Positions 16,587 to 24,512 are shown, counted from the first letter of the stretch. The stretch: 64,000 bases of DNA from Flavobacterium sp. (GCF_039595935.1 NZ_JBCNKR010000004.1:681001-745000), one strand, 5' to 3'. Numbers and translations: made by a program. The notes: a model not told the origin generated them from the letters alone.

Positions 16587-17315
16587 ATGAATTGCGTTAC
16601 AGATTATCATAGAATAATACTTGCATTAATTATCATCATCATTGGCGGGCTTGCCGGCCTCATAAATTTCTTTACGTATTACTTTCAACAACGCGAAGAT
16701 AAACGTGAAGTAAAAATTGTTATAAAATATTTACTTAATAGTATTGGGGCAGCAATTCTTGTTCCTCTTTTACTGAATATGTTATCAAGTAATTTAATAA
16801 AAGACAATAATAAATTTGATTCAATAAACTACTTTGTTTTCGCAGGATTTTGTTTCATTGCAGGCTATTTTTCCGACAGATTCATTAATTCAATGGGTGA
16901 GAAAATTTTGAAAGATTTGCAAGAAACTAAAAATAAAGCTAATGAGGCTATTGACTCGGCAAAAGCTACTGAAGAAAAAGTAGATGTATTGGTTTCAACT
17001 GAATCAGAATCGGATACAATAGAAATAGAAAAAAAAGAATTAAAATCTATTCAAGATATTTTACCTGATAATTTAAGTAATTCTCGTAATCTTATAGAAA
17101 AAATTATAAAAGCTTTTGACCATTCAAAATTTAAATTTAGAACTTCTCATGGAATAGCTAAAGTTACAGAGTCAAATCGTTTTGTAGTTATAAAAATACT
17201 AGAAGAATTAAGAACGCTCGGTGTAACCAACAAAATTGTTTCAAAAGAAGACAATACTGTTCTTTGGAGTTTAACTAACCTTGGAAGAGAACTTTTAGAA
17301 AGCAGCAAAGAATAG
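16587..17315 (+). CDS. Three-TM, coiled-coil, winged-helix protein (YEATS-associated / YLATT-like)
   Basis: 242 residues. Three transmembrane segments are clear at about 9-32, 47-70 and 79-100. They are followed by an acidic coiled coil (about 103-160) and a C-terminal winged-helix domain (about 163-242, 'GIAKVTESNRFVVIKILEEL', 'VLWSLTNLGRELL'). The 'NFFTYYFQQRE...LLNMLSSNLI' pattern resembles the three-TM domain of 'YEATS-associated helix-containing' proteins, found with prokaryotic YEATS effectors. No YEATS gene is present here. A membrane anchor joined to a winged helix suggests a membrane-tethered sensor or adaptor. It lies 207 bases after the HEPN gene on the same strand. Confidence 0.6.
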   Translation: MNCVTDYHRIILALIIIIIGGLAGLINFFTYYFQQREDKREVKIVIKYLLNSIGAAILVPLLLNMLSSNLIKDNNKFDSINYFVFAGFCFIAGYFSDRFINSMGEKILKDLQETKNKANEAIDSAKATEEKVDVLVSTESESDTIEIEKKELKSIQDILPDNLSNSRNLIEKIIKAFDHSKFKFRTSHGIAKVTESNRFVVIKILEELRTLGVTNKIVSKEDNTVLWSLTNLGRELLESSKE

Positions 17316-17370
17316 TTGTATTACTGCAATCACATTGATAGTGACTGCGCTAAAGAAAGAAATCAAAACA

Positions 17371-17404
17371 AAAAACCTCGATCTTAAAAAAAATCGAGGT
17401 TTTT
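17371..17404. terminator. Bidirectional hairpin terminator
   Basis: AAAAACCTCGAT (17371-17382) pairs perfectly with ATCGAGGTTTTT (17393-17404). It serves the plus-strand three-TM gene and the minus-strand 76-residue gene. A near-identical terminator recurs at 19142-19180. Confidence 0.85.
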
Positions 17405-17415
17405 CAATTAAAACA

Positions 17416-17646
17416 CTATTCACTCAAATAAGGATTCAAAACCTCCGCCAATTCATTAAGCCAATAATAATTGTCTTCAAAATTAGTTAGTCCTATTTGG
17501 AGGGTTTCATGTTGTCGCATTACGGCTAAAGCTAAAATGCAGTTTACTTGTCTTAATACTTTCGCCATATCTTCGGGATCTATAATATGGTTGAAAAAAT
17601 CAAGCAGCCTTGTTTCGGCTTCTTTGGAAAGTGTGTTTGTTTTCAT
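17416..17646 (-). CDS. Small conserved-looking hypothetical protein, 76 residues
   Basis: 76 residues, acidic, no membrane segment; two or three amphipathic helices ('EAETRLLDFFNHIIDPEDMAKVLRQVNCILALAV', landmark) and an aromatic end 'NYYWLNELAEVLNPYLSE'. I do not recognise the family. It is supported as a real gene by its own terminator, a structured 140-base leader upstream, and a second decayed copy of its 3' end plus terminator at 19142-19240. Its function is unknown. Confidence 0.6.
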   Translation of the reverse strand: MKTNTLSKEAETRLLDFFNHIIDPEDMAKVLRQVNCILALAVMRQHETLQIGLTNFEDNYYWLNELAEVLNPYLSE

Positions 17647-17650
17647 AATT

Positions 17651-17787
17651 GTCGTAAAATTAGGAATATAAAAACCCTTGCATTTTAGTGTTCCTAATAC
17701 TTACGACAGTATTTGCGGTCGTTTCCGATACCGCACACATTATGCAAGGGCAAATCTTTTTTAATTTCAAAGTCGTAATATTAGGAA
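17651..17787 (-). promoter_or_regulatory. Structured leader of the 76-residue gene
   Basis: Reading the minus strand, a 16-base word TTCCTAATnTTACGAC occurs at 17771-17787 and again at 17651-17666, while its reverse complement stands between them at 17691-17706. The middle copy can therefore pair with either outer copy but not both. Around the middle copy, CCCTTGCAT and ATGCAAGGG form a further stem whose right arm is followed by TTTTT, like an intrinsic terminator; inside lies GCGGT/ACCGC. The last outer copy ends five bases before the start codon. This has the shape of an attenuator, but a repeat element cannot be excluded. Confidence 0.6.
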
Positions 17788-17790
17788 ATC

Positions 17791-18321
17791 CAAATATACG
17801 AAAACTGTTTAAAAAGAAAGATTTTTCTTTCAATTATATTTCTATATTTATCAACTTTATATTATAGCAAATGTATAAAATCATTAGTAGAAATAATATT
17901 TTAAAATTATATGAATTGTCTCGAGAAAGTCCCAGCGGGGCGAAATATTTATAGAAACAATTTTACCCATTTCAAAAGAACCCCAGCGGGGTGAAATCTT
18001 GTCTACAATATGTCGCTCCGCTGGAGCTTTTGGTCGGTGCGTTTTTTTAATCTATAAATATTTCATTCCTCCGGAATTTTCTTTTGCAGATTTAAAAAAC
18101 ACATTTTAATTAAAAGAATCAATTGCCTCCAGCTTTAGCTGGAGGTTTAATAATAAACATAGTATGGCTTTAGCCAAAATGCTTGTTTTGGCTAAAGCCA
18201 TGTTACTATTTAATCTTATAATGCCCTAGTTAAAACTAGGGGCTACACAATAAAAAAATGCAAGACCAAAATATGATCCTGCATTTTCCTAATTTGATAA
18301 ATCTAAATAGAAATTTCTTTT
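17791..18321. repeat. Spacer of assorted palindromic repeat remnants
   Basis: No gene was found. It contains two direct copies of CCAGCGGGGyGAAAT (about 17932 and 17982), GCTCCGCTGGAGC (18015-18027), CCTCCAGCTTTAGCTGGAGG (18126-18145), ATGGCTTTAGCCAAAA with its reverse complement (18164-18201), and CCCTAGT..ACTAGGG (18224-18241). These look like fragments of several dispersed palindromic families accumulated in one place. Confidence 0.75.
18252..18287 (-). terminator. Terminator of the DJ-1/PfpI gene
   Basis: On the minus strand a stem AAATGCAGGAtC / GgTCtTGCATTT is followed by a T run. It lies 35 bases after the stop codon. Confidence 0.7.
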
Positions 18322-18870
18322 TTAGACTCTCTGGCGCTCGTGTATTCCCTCTTTAATTTCTTCGACCATTTTTTTATTAAAAGCGGGTAAATCATTTGGG
18401 TTTCGGCTGGTTACTAATCCGTTGTCAACGACTACTTCTGAGTCTTCCCATTGTGCTCCGGCATTTTTCAAATCGTTTTTAACAGAAAAGAATGAAGTTA
18501 CTTTTCGACCTTCTAAAACATCAGCATCAACCAGAATTTGAGGTCCGTGACAAATTGCGGCTACTGGTTTTTTACTTTCAAAAAAGGAACGAACAAAATT
18601 TACTGCAGCTTCTTCTCTTCTTAATGAATCAGGATTTATAACTCCTCCAGGCAGAACCAAAGCATCGTAATCGGCTTCATTTGCCTGATCTAATACAACA
18701 TCAACATTATATTCGTTGCTCCAATTTCCGTCTTTCCAAGATTTGATGGTTCCAGATTTCAAACTGACGATATCTGCATTCCAGCCTTGCTCCTCCAGAT
18801 AGGCTTTAGGCGATGCTAATTCTGATTCTTCGAAACCGTTTGTGGCTAATATGGCGATATTCTTTTTCAT
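18322..18870 (-). CDS. DJ-1/PfpI family protein (type 1 glutamine amidotransferase-like)
   Basis: 182 residues, the full length of a PfpI-type protein. The nucleophile elbow 'AICHGPQ' gives Cys107 and His108, and the conserved acid is in 'GFEESE' (residues 12-17). The family includes glyoxalase III/deglycase-type and protease-annotated members; the cytosolic stress role is the usual reading. It is monocistronic with its own terminator. Confidence 0.9.
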   Translation of the reverse strand: MKKNIAILATNGFEESELASPKAYLEEQGWNADIVSLKSGTIKSWKDGNWSNEYNVDVVLDQANEADYDALVLPGGVINPDSLRREEAAVNFVRSFFESKKPVAAICHGPQILVDADVLEGRKVTSFFSVKNDLKNAGAQWEDSEVVVDNGLVTSRNPNDLPAFNKKMVEEIKEGIHERQRV

Positions 18871-19141
18871 AATTTCAAATATTTAAACGTTATTAATTTT
18901 TGATTTACCTAAAATTAGTTATTTGAAAAAGCCAGAGAAAACAGAACGTGTTAAAGCTTTCTTTAATAAAAGTTAATTAATTGACAATCAAATTTTTATT
19001 AAACAATAAAATGAAATTATATAAAATTTAAGTCAATTTGGTTTACTATTTTATACCCTATATTAATTTTTGGAATTCGATCATTACTACTTGCTATTAT
19101 TCTTTTTTTGATTACGCTAGAGTTATAACAGACAAATATTT

Positions 19142-19180
19142 AAAACAAAACCTCGATCTATAAAATCGAGGTTTTGTTTT
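19142..19180. terminator. Orphan terminator, copy of the one at 17371-17404
   Basis: AAAACAAAACCTCGAT (19142-19157) pairs perfectly with ATCGAGGTTTTGTTTT (19165-19180). No intact gene ends at it; the remnant to its right shows what it once served. Confidence 0.8.
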
Positions 19181-19197
19181 AAAAGGATAACTACAGT

Positions 19198-19240
19198 TGT
19201 CATTCAAATAAATATTCCAAACTTCTGCCAATTGATTAAG
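19198..19240 (-). pseudogene. Decayed 3' end of a second copy of the 76-residue gene
   Basis: A 41-base stretch here aligns without gaps to the end of the gene at 17416-17646, with about 34 of 41 identical positions, and translates on the minus strand as 'LNQLAEVWNIYLN' against 'LNELAEVLNPYLS'. The reading frame runs on past the expected stop and the rest of the gene is unrecognisable. The neighbouring terminator is also duplicated. Confidence 0.7.
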
Positions 19241-19349
19241 TTTCAAAAAAAAGCTTATTTTAATATAATTAAAACTTTTAGAGGCTGTTTTTATCAAAAG
19301 CCATGTCTTACATTTACAAACCTGACCCCAAAAACAAAATATTTTTTTT

Positions 19350-19685
19350 ATGCCCATTACTGTAAAAATCATCCAATTATTGTCTCAAAAATACAATTCT
19401 AACATTAGCATATTAGGTGATTTTCAAACACGCAAACCGGCTTCAATTCTCGACACTTTCAACAAAACAATATTTATCGCTTTAAACGACTCAATAGCTT
19501 CATTTAAAGATCAAAACGGAAATCTATGGCTTACTGCTATAGACTCTTTTAGCGTTGATGGTCAGGAGCATTTTCCAAAAACAGGTGATTGTTTTACCCT
19601 AAAAAACGACCTGAAATATAGTTTTGTTTCAAAAGAAGAAGTTATAACAATGGCCGAAGCCTATTTTGAAAAACACAAACTTTAG
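19350..19685 (+). CDS. Hypothetical protein, 111 residues
   Basis: No signal peptide or membrane segment. It begins with a short helix ('PITVKIIQLLSQKYN') and continues with mixed strands ('TIFIALNDSIASFKDQNGNLWLTAIDSF'). I do not recognise the family. It starts at ATG after an A/T-rich run without a clear ribosome site. It sits in the accessory stretch with other orphan genes, and nothing nearby indicates a function. Confidence 0.5.
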   Translation: MPITVKIIQLLSQKYNSNISILGDFQTRKPASILDTFNKTIFIALNDSIASFKDQNGNLWLTAIDSFSVDGQEHFPKTGDCFTLKNDLKYSFVSKEEVITMAEAYFEKHKL

Positions 19686-19826
19686 CTATTGAATTTTACA
19701 TCAAAAATTTTGTACACTTTTTAGCTGCGTATATCTACGGTATTTCTAAAAAACCAGACTGCAAATCTTGGACATTATTTGATTTTAACTTAATATTACA
19801 TCAGCTAAATAGACCCAAATTATTAC

Positions 19827-20423
19827 ATGAAAAAAATTATTCCTTTATTACTTCTTATAGTATTTTATTCCTGTGATCAGGTTCCTGCCAATGAAAAATT
19901 TGACAAAAAAACAGTTGAAAATAAATATTCAATCTCTGTTCCCGAAAACCTTGGCGTAACTACCGAATTAAATAAAGAAGCTTCTTTGCAATTACAAAAT
20001 CCGTTGGATGAATTTTATGTTATTGTAATTGATGAATCTAGCAGTGATTTCGTAAATGCTATCGAAAATAATTTATTAAATGCAACTCCGGATCTTGACG
20101 GATATTATAATGCGACTTTAAGTCACTTAAAAAAAGCTGATATTAAGAATTTTAAAATATACGATATCAAGAAAAAGAAAATTAATTCTTCAAATGCTAT
20201 TGTGTTTTCAATCTCTGGATCAAGCGACGGTTTTGATATTTTTTACCGATTTGCAATTGTACAGGGAAAAGAAAGATATTATCAAATTATGTCATGGACA
20301 GAGTCGAGAAAAGAAAAACAATATACCGAAAGGATGAACAGAATTATCGACTCTTTTAATGTAGAAGAAGCTGGATATTCTAAGAAAAATAATCATTTGG
20401 CAAAGGACAGGACTAAAAAGTAA
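19827..20423 (+). CDS. Hypothetical lipoprotein
   Basis: 198 residues with a lipoprotein signal, 'MKKIIPLLLLIVFYSC' (Cys16). The rest ('YSISVPENLGVTTELNKEASLQLQNPLDEFYVIVIDES', landmark; 'YYQIMSWTESRKEKQYTERMNRIIDSF') has the layout of PsbP/DUF1795-like proteins: a beta-sheet start, a helix with a late 'RMNRIIDSF' end. The resemblance is only by pattern. It is likely anchored in the periplasm or outer membrane. Its role is unknown. Confidence 0.65.
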   Translation: MKKIIPLLLLIVFYSCDQVPANEKFDKKTVENKYSISVPENLGVTTELNKEASLQLQNPLDEFYVIVIDESSSDFVNAIENNLLNATPDLDGYYNATLSHLKKADIKNFKIYDIKKKKINSSNAIVFSISGSSDGFDIFYRFAIVQGKERYYQIMSWTESRKEKQYTERMNRIIDSFNVEEAGYSKKNNHLAKDRTKK

Positions 20424-20455
20424 ATATTTATATTATAAAGCAATAGACATATATA

Positions 20456-20875
20456 ATGCATTACATCATAAAGAGCAATTTAAATCGATTAAAGAAATGC
20501 GTTATCAATTCTTTCGAAAAAAATAATAATGTCCTGTCAATTAATTTTCATCTTATTGAATTAAGCAATTTTCTCGAAGAAGGTTATCAAAATAAAATTA
20601 CAGCTAGAAAGTCAGTTTTAGTACTTAAAGATATTATTTCAGAATCATTTCATTTTAATAGATCTAAAGAAGAAACGGATCTAATTAATATTAATAATGA
20701 TTATTACATCACAGATATTAAACAAATTGTAGAAATAGAAAATTATATAGAATTGGATATTGTCACATGGAAAAATAATCAACCTTATGATGAATATGAT
20801 GACACCGATTATATAATATGGAAAGTTAAAGCTAAGTCCTTTCAACTACAATGGAATAGTTTTACATATTGGTAG
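20456..20875 (+). CDS. Hypothetical protein, 139 residues
   Basis: No signal or membrane segment. The N-terminus is helical and basic, the middle acidic ('YDEYDDTDYIIWKVKAKSFQLQW'). The family is not recognised. The gene begins 32 bases after the lipoprotein gene and may share its transcript. It converges on the cupin gene with only nine bases between their ends. Confidence 0.5.
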   Translation: MHYIIKSNLNRLKKCVINSFEKNNNVLSINFHLIELSNFLEEGYQNKITARKSVLVLKDIISESFHFNRSKEETDLININNDYYITDIKQIVEIENYIELDIVTWKNNQPYDEYDDTDYIIWKVKAKSFQLQWNSFTYW

Positions 20876-20884
20876 TTATTAATT

Positions 20885-21319
20885 CTACCTCAAATCTTTC
20901 TTAATTACCAAATATTTCAAATCGGTATTTCCAGCATTTTTGATTCCGTGTTCTACGTTTGACGGACAGTAAAGACTGGTATTTGGTCCGGCAGTTATGG
21001 TTTTTCCGTCGAGATAGAATTCTGCCGTGCCTTCCAGAATATAGAAAAGTTCTTCTTCGATGTGTTTGTGTGGCGCATGTGTTGATTTTCCGGGTTCGAC
21101 AATACTCATTTTAAGGGTGTTTTCCAGAGTAAAATCTTTATCGGCAAACCAGTATTGATATCCCACTTTTGTTTTCGTGGCTTTGTCTATTTCAAAATGA
21201 TTGACACAGTTTTCGATTGTGTATTTTGGTTGTCCGGTTTCTTTTTTGGTTTCCTGAGAATAGGTTTGCTGGAGAAACAAAACTGCAATTGTGGTTTTTA
21301 TTATGGTTGTTGGTTTCAT
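20885..21319 (-). CDS. Secreted cupin-domain protein
   Basis: 144 residues with a signal peptide of about 21 residues ('KTTIAVLFLQQTYSQ'). A single cupin_2 barrel shows the metal-binding first motif 'HAPHKHIEEELFYILEG' and second motif 'PSNVEHGIKN', with all three histidines and the glutamate present. It is probably a periplasmic metal-binding cupin; the substrate is unknown. It is transcribed alone. A palindromic repeat lies upstream. Confidence 0.8.
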   Translation of the reverse strand: MKPTTIIKTTIAVLFLQQTYSQETKKETGQPKYTIENCVNHFEIDKATKTKVGYQYWFADKDFTLENTLKMSIVEPGKSTHAPHKHIEEELFYILEGTAEFYLDGKTITAGPNTSLYCPSNVEHGIKNAGNTDLKYLVIKKDLR

Positions 21320-21357
21320 TTTTTTATTGTTATGTTACGAAAAAATCTCTTTTGTTT

Positions 21358-21472
21358 AAACTGGACTGAAGTCCAGCCCTACAATATGGATCATTCCTTC
21401 GGAATTTTATTTCTTTCAAAGAAAGAGCCAACGGCTCGAGCTATTTTGTAGAGCTGGACTTCAGTCCAGTTT
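21358..21472. repeat. MITE/REP-like palindromic element, copy 1
   Basis: The ends AAACTGGACTGAAGTCCAG and CTGGACTTCAGTCCAGTTT are inverted repeats, each itself palindromic. Inside are CCCTACAATAT, a GAGCC..GGCTC stem and TGTAGAG. A second copy with the same parts lies at 24081-24194. Confidence 0.8.
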
Positions 21473-21523
21473 AATAATCGAATCATTCCGCCGTAATTCT
21501 CTAAAAAAAAATCACATTGGCTC

Positions 21524-22942
21524 TTAAAAATCCTTCAATAAAGGATATATTTTTTTAAACTTGTTGAACGCAGCTTCATACACACTTTTATTTTCTGTAT
21601 TAGGAAAATAGGTTTGTCCGGTTTTGTTATCATTTATGATCTCCTCGCCGATTGATTTTAAACCTATAAGAACAGCTCCCCAGGAAGATCCTTCGATAGT
21701 TTGCGAAGTTTCAACCTGCATCTGAAAAATATCAGCAACCATTTGGAGCCACAGTTCGCTTTTGCCAAATCCGCCGCTGGCCATAATTTTTGTTTCTTTT
21801 CTAAGTTCGGGATCCGGAATTAAAATCTCTGTGATTTGGAACAATCCAAATAAAATTCCTTCTAAAGTAGCTCTTACCAAGTGCGCTTGTGTATGCGTAA
21901 TCTGCATTCCTAAAAGGGTTCCCTGAGCCGAAGCATCCCAAATTGGCGCACGTTCTCCCAATAAATAAGGTACAAAAAGCAGTCCGTCAGAACCCGCAGG
22001 AATTTTTGCGGCTTCTTCAATAAGAACTTCTAAAGATTGTTCGGTTTTCAGCAAAGTTTCTTTCAGCCATTGTAAAATTATCGCACCATTATTGACAGCA
22101 CCTAAAGTAAGATATTGATTGTCCATCAAATGATAACACTGCGTGCGCATTTGGTCGTCAAGATAAGGTTTCTCAATAGGTAGCCGCACTGCTCCGCTCG
22201 TGCCAATAGTCAAAGCAATACAATTTTTGTTCATGGCGCCTGTTCCGAGATTGGCCAGCGCACCATCGCCACCGCCCATTATATAAAGAAAATTATCTGA
22301 AATTCCTTTGCATTGATGTGTGACTTCGCAAACTTTAGATAGTTGATGCGGCTTAATGTTTAAGAAATTTAAAACTTCATCATCCCAATCTAAAGTATGA
22401 ATGTTTAACAATCCGGTTCCGGAAGCCATGGAGGTGTCTGTATAATATTCATTGGTCAAATGATGCCAGATATATTCTTTTATACTGATGAATTTATAAG
22501 TTTTGGAAAAAAGTTCAGCGTCAAATTCTTTAAACCAGGCAATTTTTGAGAAGGGAGAAAAAGGATGAATTGGTATTCCGGTTTTTTGATAAAAGTGTTT
22601 TCCCAGATCTGAATTTTTAAGTTTTTCGGCAATTCCCGTAGCTCTGTTATCAGCCCATAAAATAGCGTCTGTCAGTGGTTTTCCATTTTCATCAATGGCA
22701 ATAACGCTTTGCATCGCCGAACTAAAACTGATAAACTGAGGCTGAATTCCGTTTGTAATCTCGTTAATGCATTCCTTTACGGTTTGTAGAATTTCGTATG
22801 GTTTTTGAACACTCCATTCCGGCTTGGGATGATACATTTCGTACGACTTCACAATTTGTCGAAGCACATTTCCCTGTTTATCAAAACAAACGGCTTTTGT
22901 AGCTGTTGTTCCTATGTCGATGCCAATATACAATGCTCCCAT
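21524..22942 (-). CDS. gntK: Gluconokinase, FGGY carbohydrate kinase family
   Basis: 472 residues, full length for an FGGY kinase. The first phosphate motif 'IDIGTTATKAV' (8-18), 'ILWADNRA', the catalytic-loop region 'GGGDGALANLGTGAM', the second phosphate motif 'LTIGTSGAVR' and the late adenosine motif 'ASGGFGKSELWLQM' are all present. The overall pattern, in particular 'HPFSPFSKIAWF' and 'PYLLGERAPIWD', fits gluconate kinases of the B. subtilis GntK type rather than xylulokinase. It would convert gluconate plus ATP to 6-phosphogluconate. It is divergent from a secreted gluconolactonase, which supports the assignment. Confidence 0.8.
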   Translation of the reverse strand: MGALYIGIDIGTTATKAVCFDKQGNVLRQIVKSYEMYHPKPEWSVQKPYEILQTVKECINEITNGIQPQFISFSSAMQSVIAIDENGKPLTDAILWADNRATGIAEKLKNSDLGKHFYQKTGIPIHPFSPFSKIAWFKEFDAELFSKTYKFISIKEYIWHHLTNEYYTDTSMASGTGLLNIHTLDWDDEVLNFLNIKPHQLSKVCEVTHQCKGISDNFLYIMGGGDGALANLGTGAMNKNCIALTIGTSGAVRLPIEKPYLDDQMRTQCYHLMDNQYLTLGAVNNGAIILQWLKETLLKTEQSLEVLIEEAAKIPAGSDGLLFVPYLLGERAPIWDASAQGTLLGMQITHTQAHLVRATLEGILFGLFQITEILIPDPELRKETKIMASGGFGKSELWLQMVADIFQMQVETSQTIEGSSWGAVLIGLKSIGEEIINDNKTGQTYFPNTENKSVYEAAFNKFKKIYPLLKDF

Positions 22943-23107
22943 ATTATTTATTTAATCCATAAATTTAAAAGTAATACTCCAATTGATTCCATTACTCCTA
23001 ATTGTCTTGTAAAAATATTACTTTCTACACGTAAAAAGTCGCCATTTAAAATAAAATGTCAGAAATAAAAACTACTTTTAAAAAATTCAAAAACAACCCT
23101 TTTTATA

Positions 23108-24031
23108 ATGAACCAATTCCAACTTAAAATAAAATCACTCCTCATATTTGTTATTTCTTTAACTTTTACAAATTTCTTATCCGCTCAGACATCAAAAGAA
23201 AAAAGCCATTCCATAATAGCAAAAGGGGCAGTTCTCACAAAATTATCAGATCAATTCAGTTTTACAGAAGGTCCTGCTGTAGATAAGAAAGGAAATGTTT
23301 ATTTTACGGATCAGCCTAATAATCGAATCATGAAATGGTCGGTTGATGGGAAACTTTCTGTTTTTATGGAAAATGCCGGAAGAGCTAACGGTATGTATTT
23401 TGATCACGCAGGCAATCTTTTGGCTTGCGCCGATGAAAAAAATGAGCTTTGGAAAATAGACCAAAACAAAAATTATACTGTAATACTAAACAATTTCGAA
23501 GGAAAAAGGCTGAATGGCCCTAACGATCTTTGGGTTGATCCAAAAGGCGGTATCTATTTTACAGATCCTTTTTACCAAAGAGATTACTGGAAACATACCT
23601 CCAAAGAAATTGAGAAAGAATGTGTTTACTATTTATCTCCGGATAAATCCAAAATTACCAATGTTGCGAATAACCTTGTAAAACCAAATGGTATTATTGG
23701 AACTTCGGATGGAAAAACCTTATATGTAGCAGATATAGGAGCCAATAAAACGTACTCTTATACAATTGAAAGTAACGGTTCTTTAAGCAAAAAAACGCTT
23801 TTTACTGAATCAGGTTCAGATGGAATGACAAGAGACGAGTCCGGTAATATTTACCTAACCGGAAATGGAGTTACCGTATTCAACCCCAAGGGAGAAAAAA
23901 TAGCTCATATTGATGTTCCTGAACCTTGGACAGCTAATGTTTGTTTTGGAGGAAAAAAATTTAAAACATTATTCATTACTGCCAGTAAAAGTGTTTATAC
24001 GATACAAATGAACGTTCGGGGAATGAAATAA
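23108..24031 (+). CDS. SMP-30/gluconolactonase family protein, secreted
   Basis: 307 residues with a signal peptide (cut near residue 26, 'NFLSAQ'). The six-bladed propeller motifs are clear: 'FTEGPAVDKKGNVYFTDQPNNRIMKW' (landmark), 'NGPNDLWVDPKGGIYFTDPFY', 'KPNGIIGTSDGKTLYVADIG', 'GSDGMTRDESGNIYLTG'. The metal ligands Glu (FTEGP), Asn (GPNDL), Asn (KPNGI) and Asp (SDGMT) are in place. It would hydrolyse glucono-1,5-lactone or a similar sugar lactone in the periplasm, feeding the kinase encoded divergently. Confidence 0.88.
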   Translation: MNQFQLKIKSLLIFVISLTFTNFLSAQTSKEKSHSIIAKGAVLTKLSDQFSFTEGPAVDKKGNVYFTDQPNNRIMKWSVDGKLSVFMENAGRANGMYFDHAGNLLACADEKNELWKIDQNKNYTVILNNFEGKRLNGPNDLWVDPKGGIYFTDPFYQRDYWKHTSKEIEKECVYYLSPDKSKITNVANNLVKPNGIIGTSDGKTLYVADIGANKTYSYTIESNGSLSKKTLFTESGSDGMTRDESGNIYLTGNGVTVFNPKGEKIAHIDVPEPWTANVCFGGKKFKTLFITASKSVYTIQMNVRGMK

Positions 24032-24080
24032 TTTATAATACTTGCCAGATTTTGATTGAAATTTTATTTATTTTTTCAGA

Positions 24081-24194
24081 CTGGACTGAAGTCCAGCCCT
24101 ACAATATTGTTAGAGCCGCTGGCTCTTTTTTGTGCTAGTAACAAGAAAAATTCCTGAGGAATGTCCCATATGGTAGAGCTGGACTTTAGTCCAG
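24081..24194. repeat. MITE/REP-like palindromic element, copy 2
   Basis: Begins CTGGACTGAAGTCCAG followed by CCCTACAATAT, has an internal GAGCC..GGCTC stem, and ends TAGAGCTGGACTTTAGTCCAG. It has the same ends and parts as 21358-21472, about the same length, but a diverged middle. Confidence 0.8.
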
Positions 24195-24482
24195 TTGAGC
24201 ATAGAATTTTTTTATTTTGTTTTGCTGCATAAAATTATGAAAAATGATAAGATTTTATCAGACTTCCCTATCGCTATCGGGAAAACAGTATCCTTTTGCG
24301 GTCTCATTAAAGAAACTAGACCACAAAAAATAGAGTGTCGAGCTGGACAAATGGTCTTGAAAAAACAAAAATGTTCTGCTCCTTAAAAAAATAAGACTGA
24401 TAAAATCTCAATAAAATCAATGCTTCGCAAACTTTTTTGTAAACACTTATTGTACGATAAGAAAATATTATGATAAAAATAT

Positions 24483-24512
24483 TTTGTAATTCGAAAAACC
24501 GCCATACATTTG
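24483..24512 (+). promoter_or_regulatory. Promoter of the TetR gene
   Basis: TTTG at 24483-24486, an 18-base spacer and TACATTTG at 24505-24512 together match the Bacteroidota promoter consensus. A candidate operator begins two bases later, so the regulator probably controls itself. Confidence 0.7.

Larger units (their letters stand above)
18871..19349. other. Gene-free spacer with a decayed gene end
   Basis: About 480 AT-rich bases without a credible intact gene. The left part (18871-19140) should hold the minus-strand promoter of the DJ-1 gene and shows nothing else. The right part contains the remnant at 19142-19240, annotated separately, and low-complexity sequence before the 111-residue gene. 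Confidence 0.6.

Noticed and set aside
17651..17787. A retron-type msr/msd RNA or an insertion sequence end
   Set aside because: No reverse transcriptase or transposase gene is nearby, and the stem layout is better explained as a leader for the adjacent gene.
19112..19372. 86-codon minus-strand open frame over the decayed gene end
   Set aside because: It runs through the orphan terminator and joins unrelated sequence to the remnant; only the 19198-19240 part has meaning.
24195..24386. Possible 63-residue (or 49-residue from ATG 24237) small protein
   Set aside because: It begins inside the end of a palindromic repeat, has no clear promoter or family, and the composition looks like intergenic sequence.
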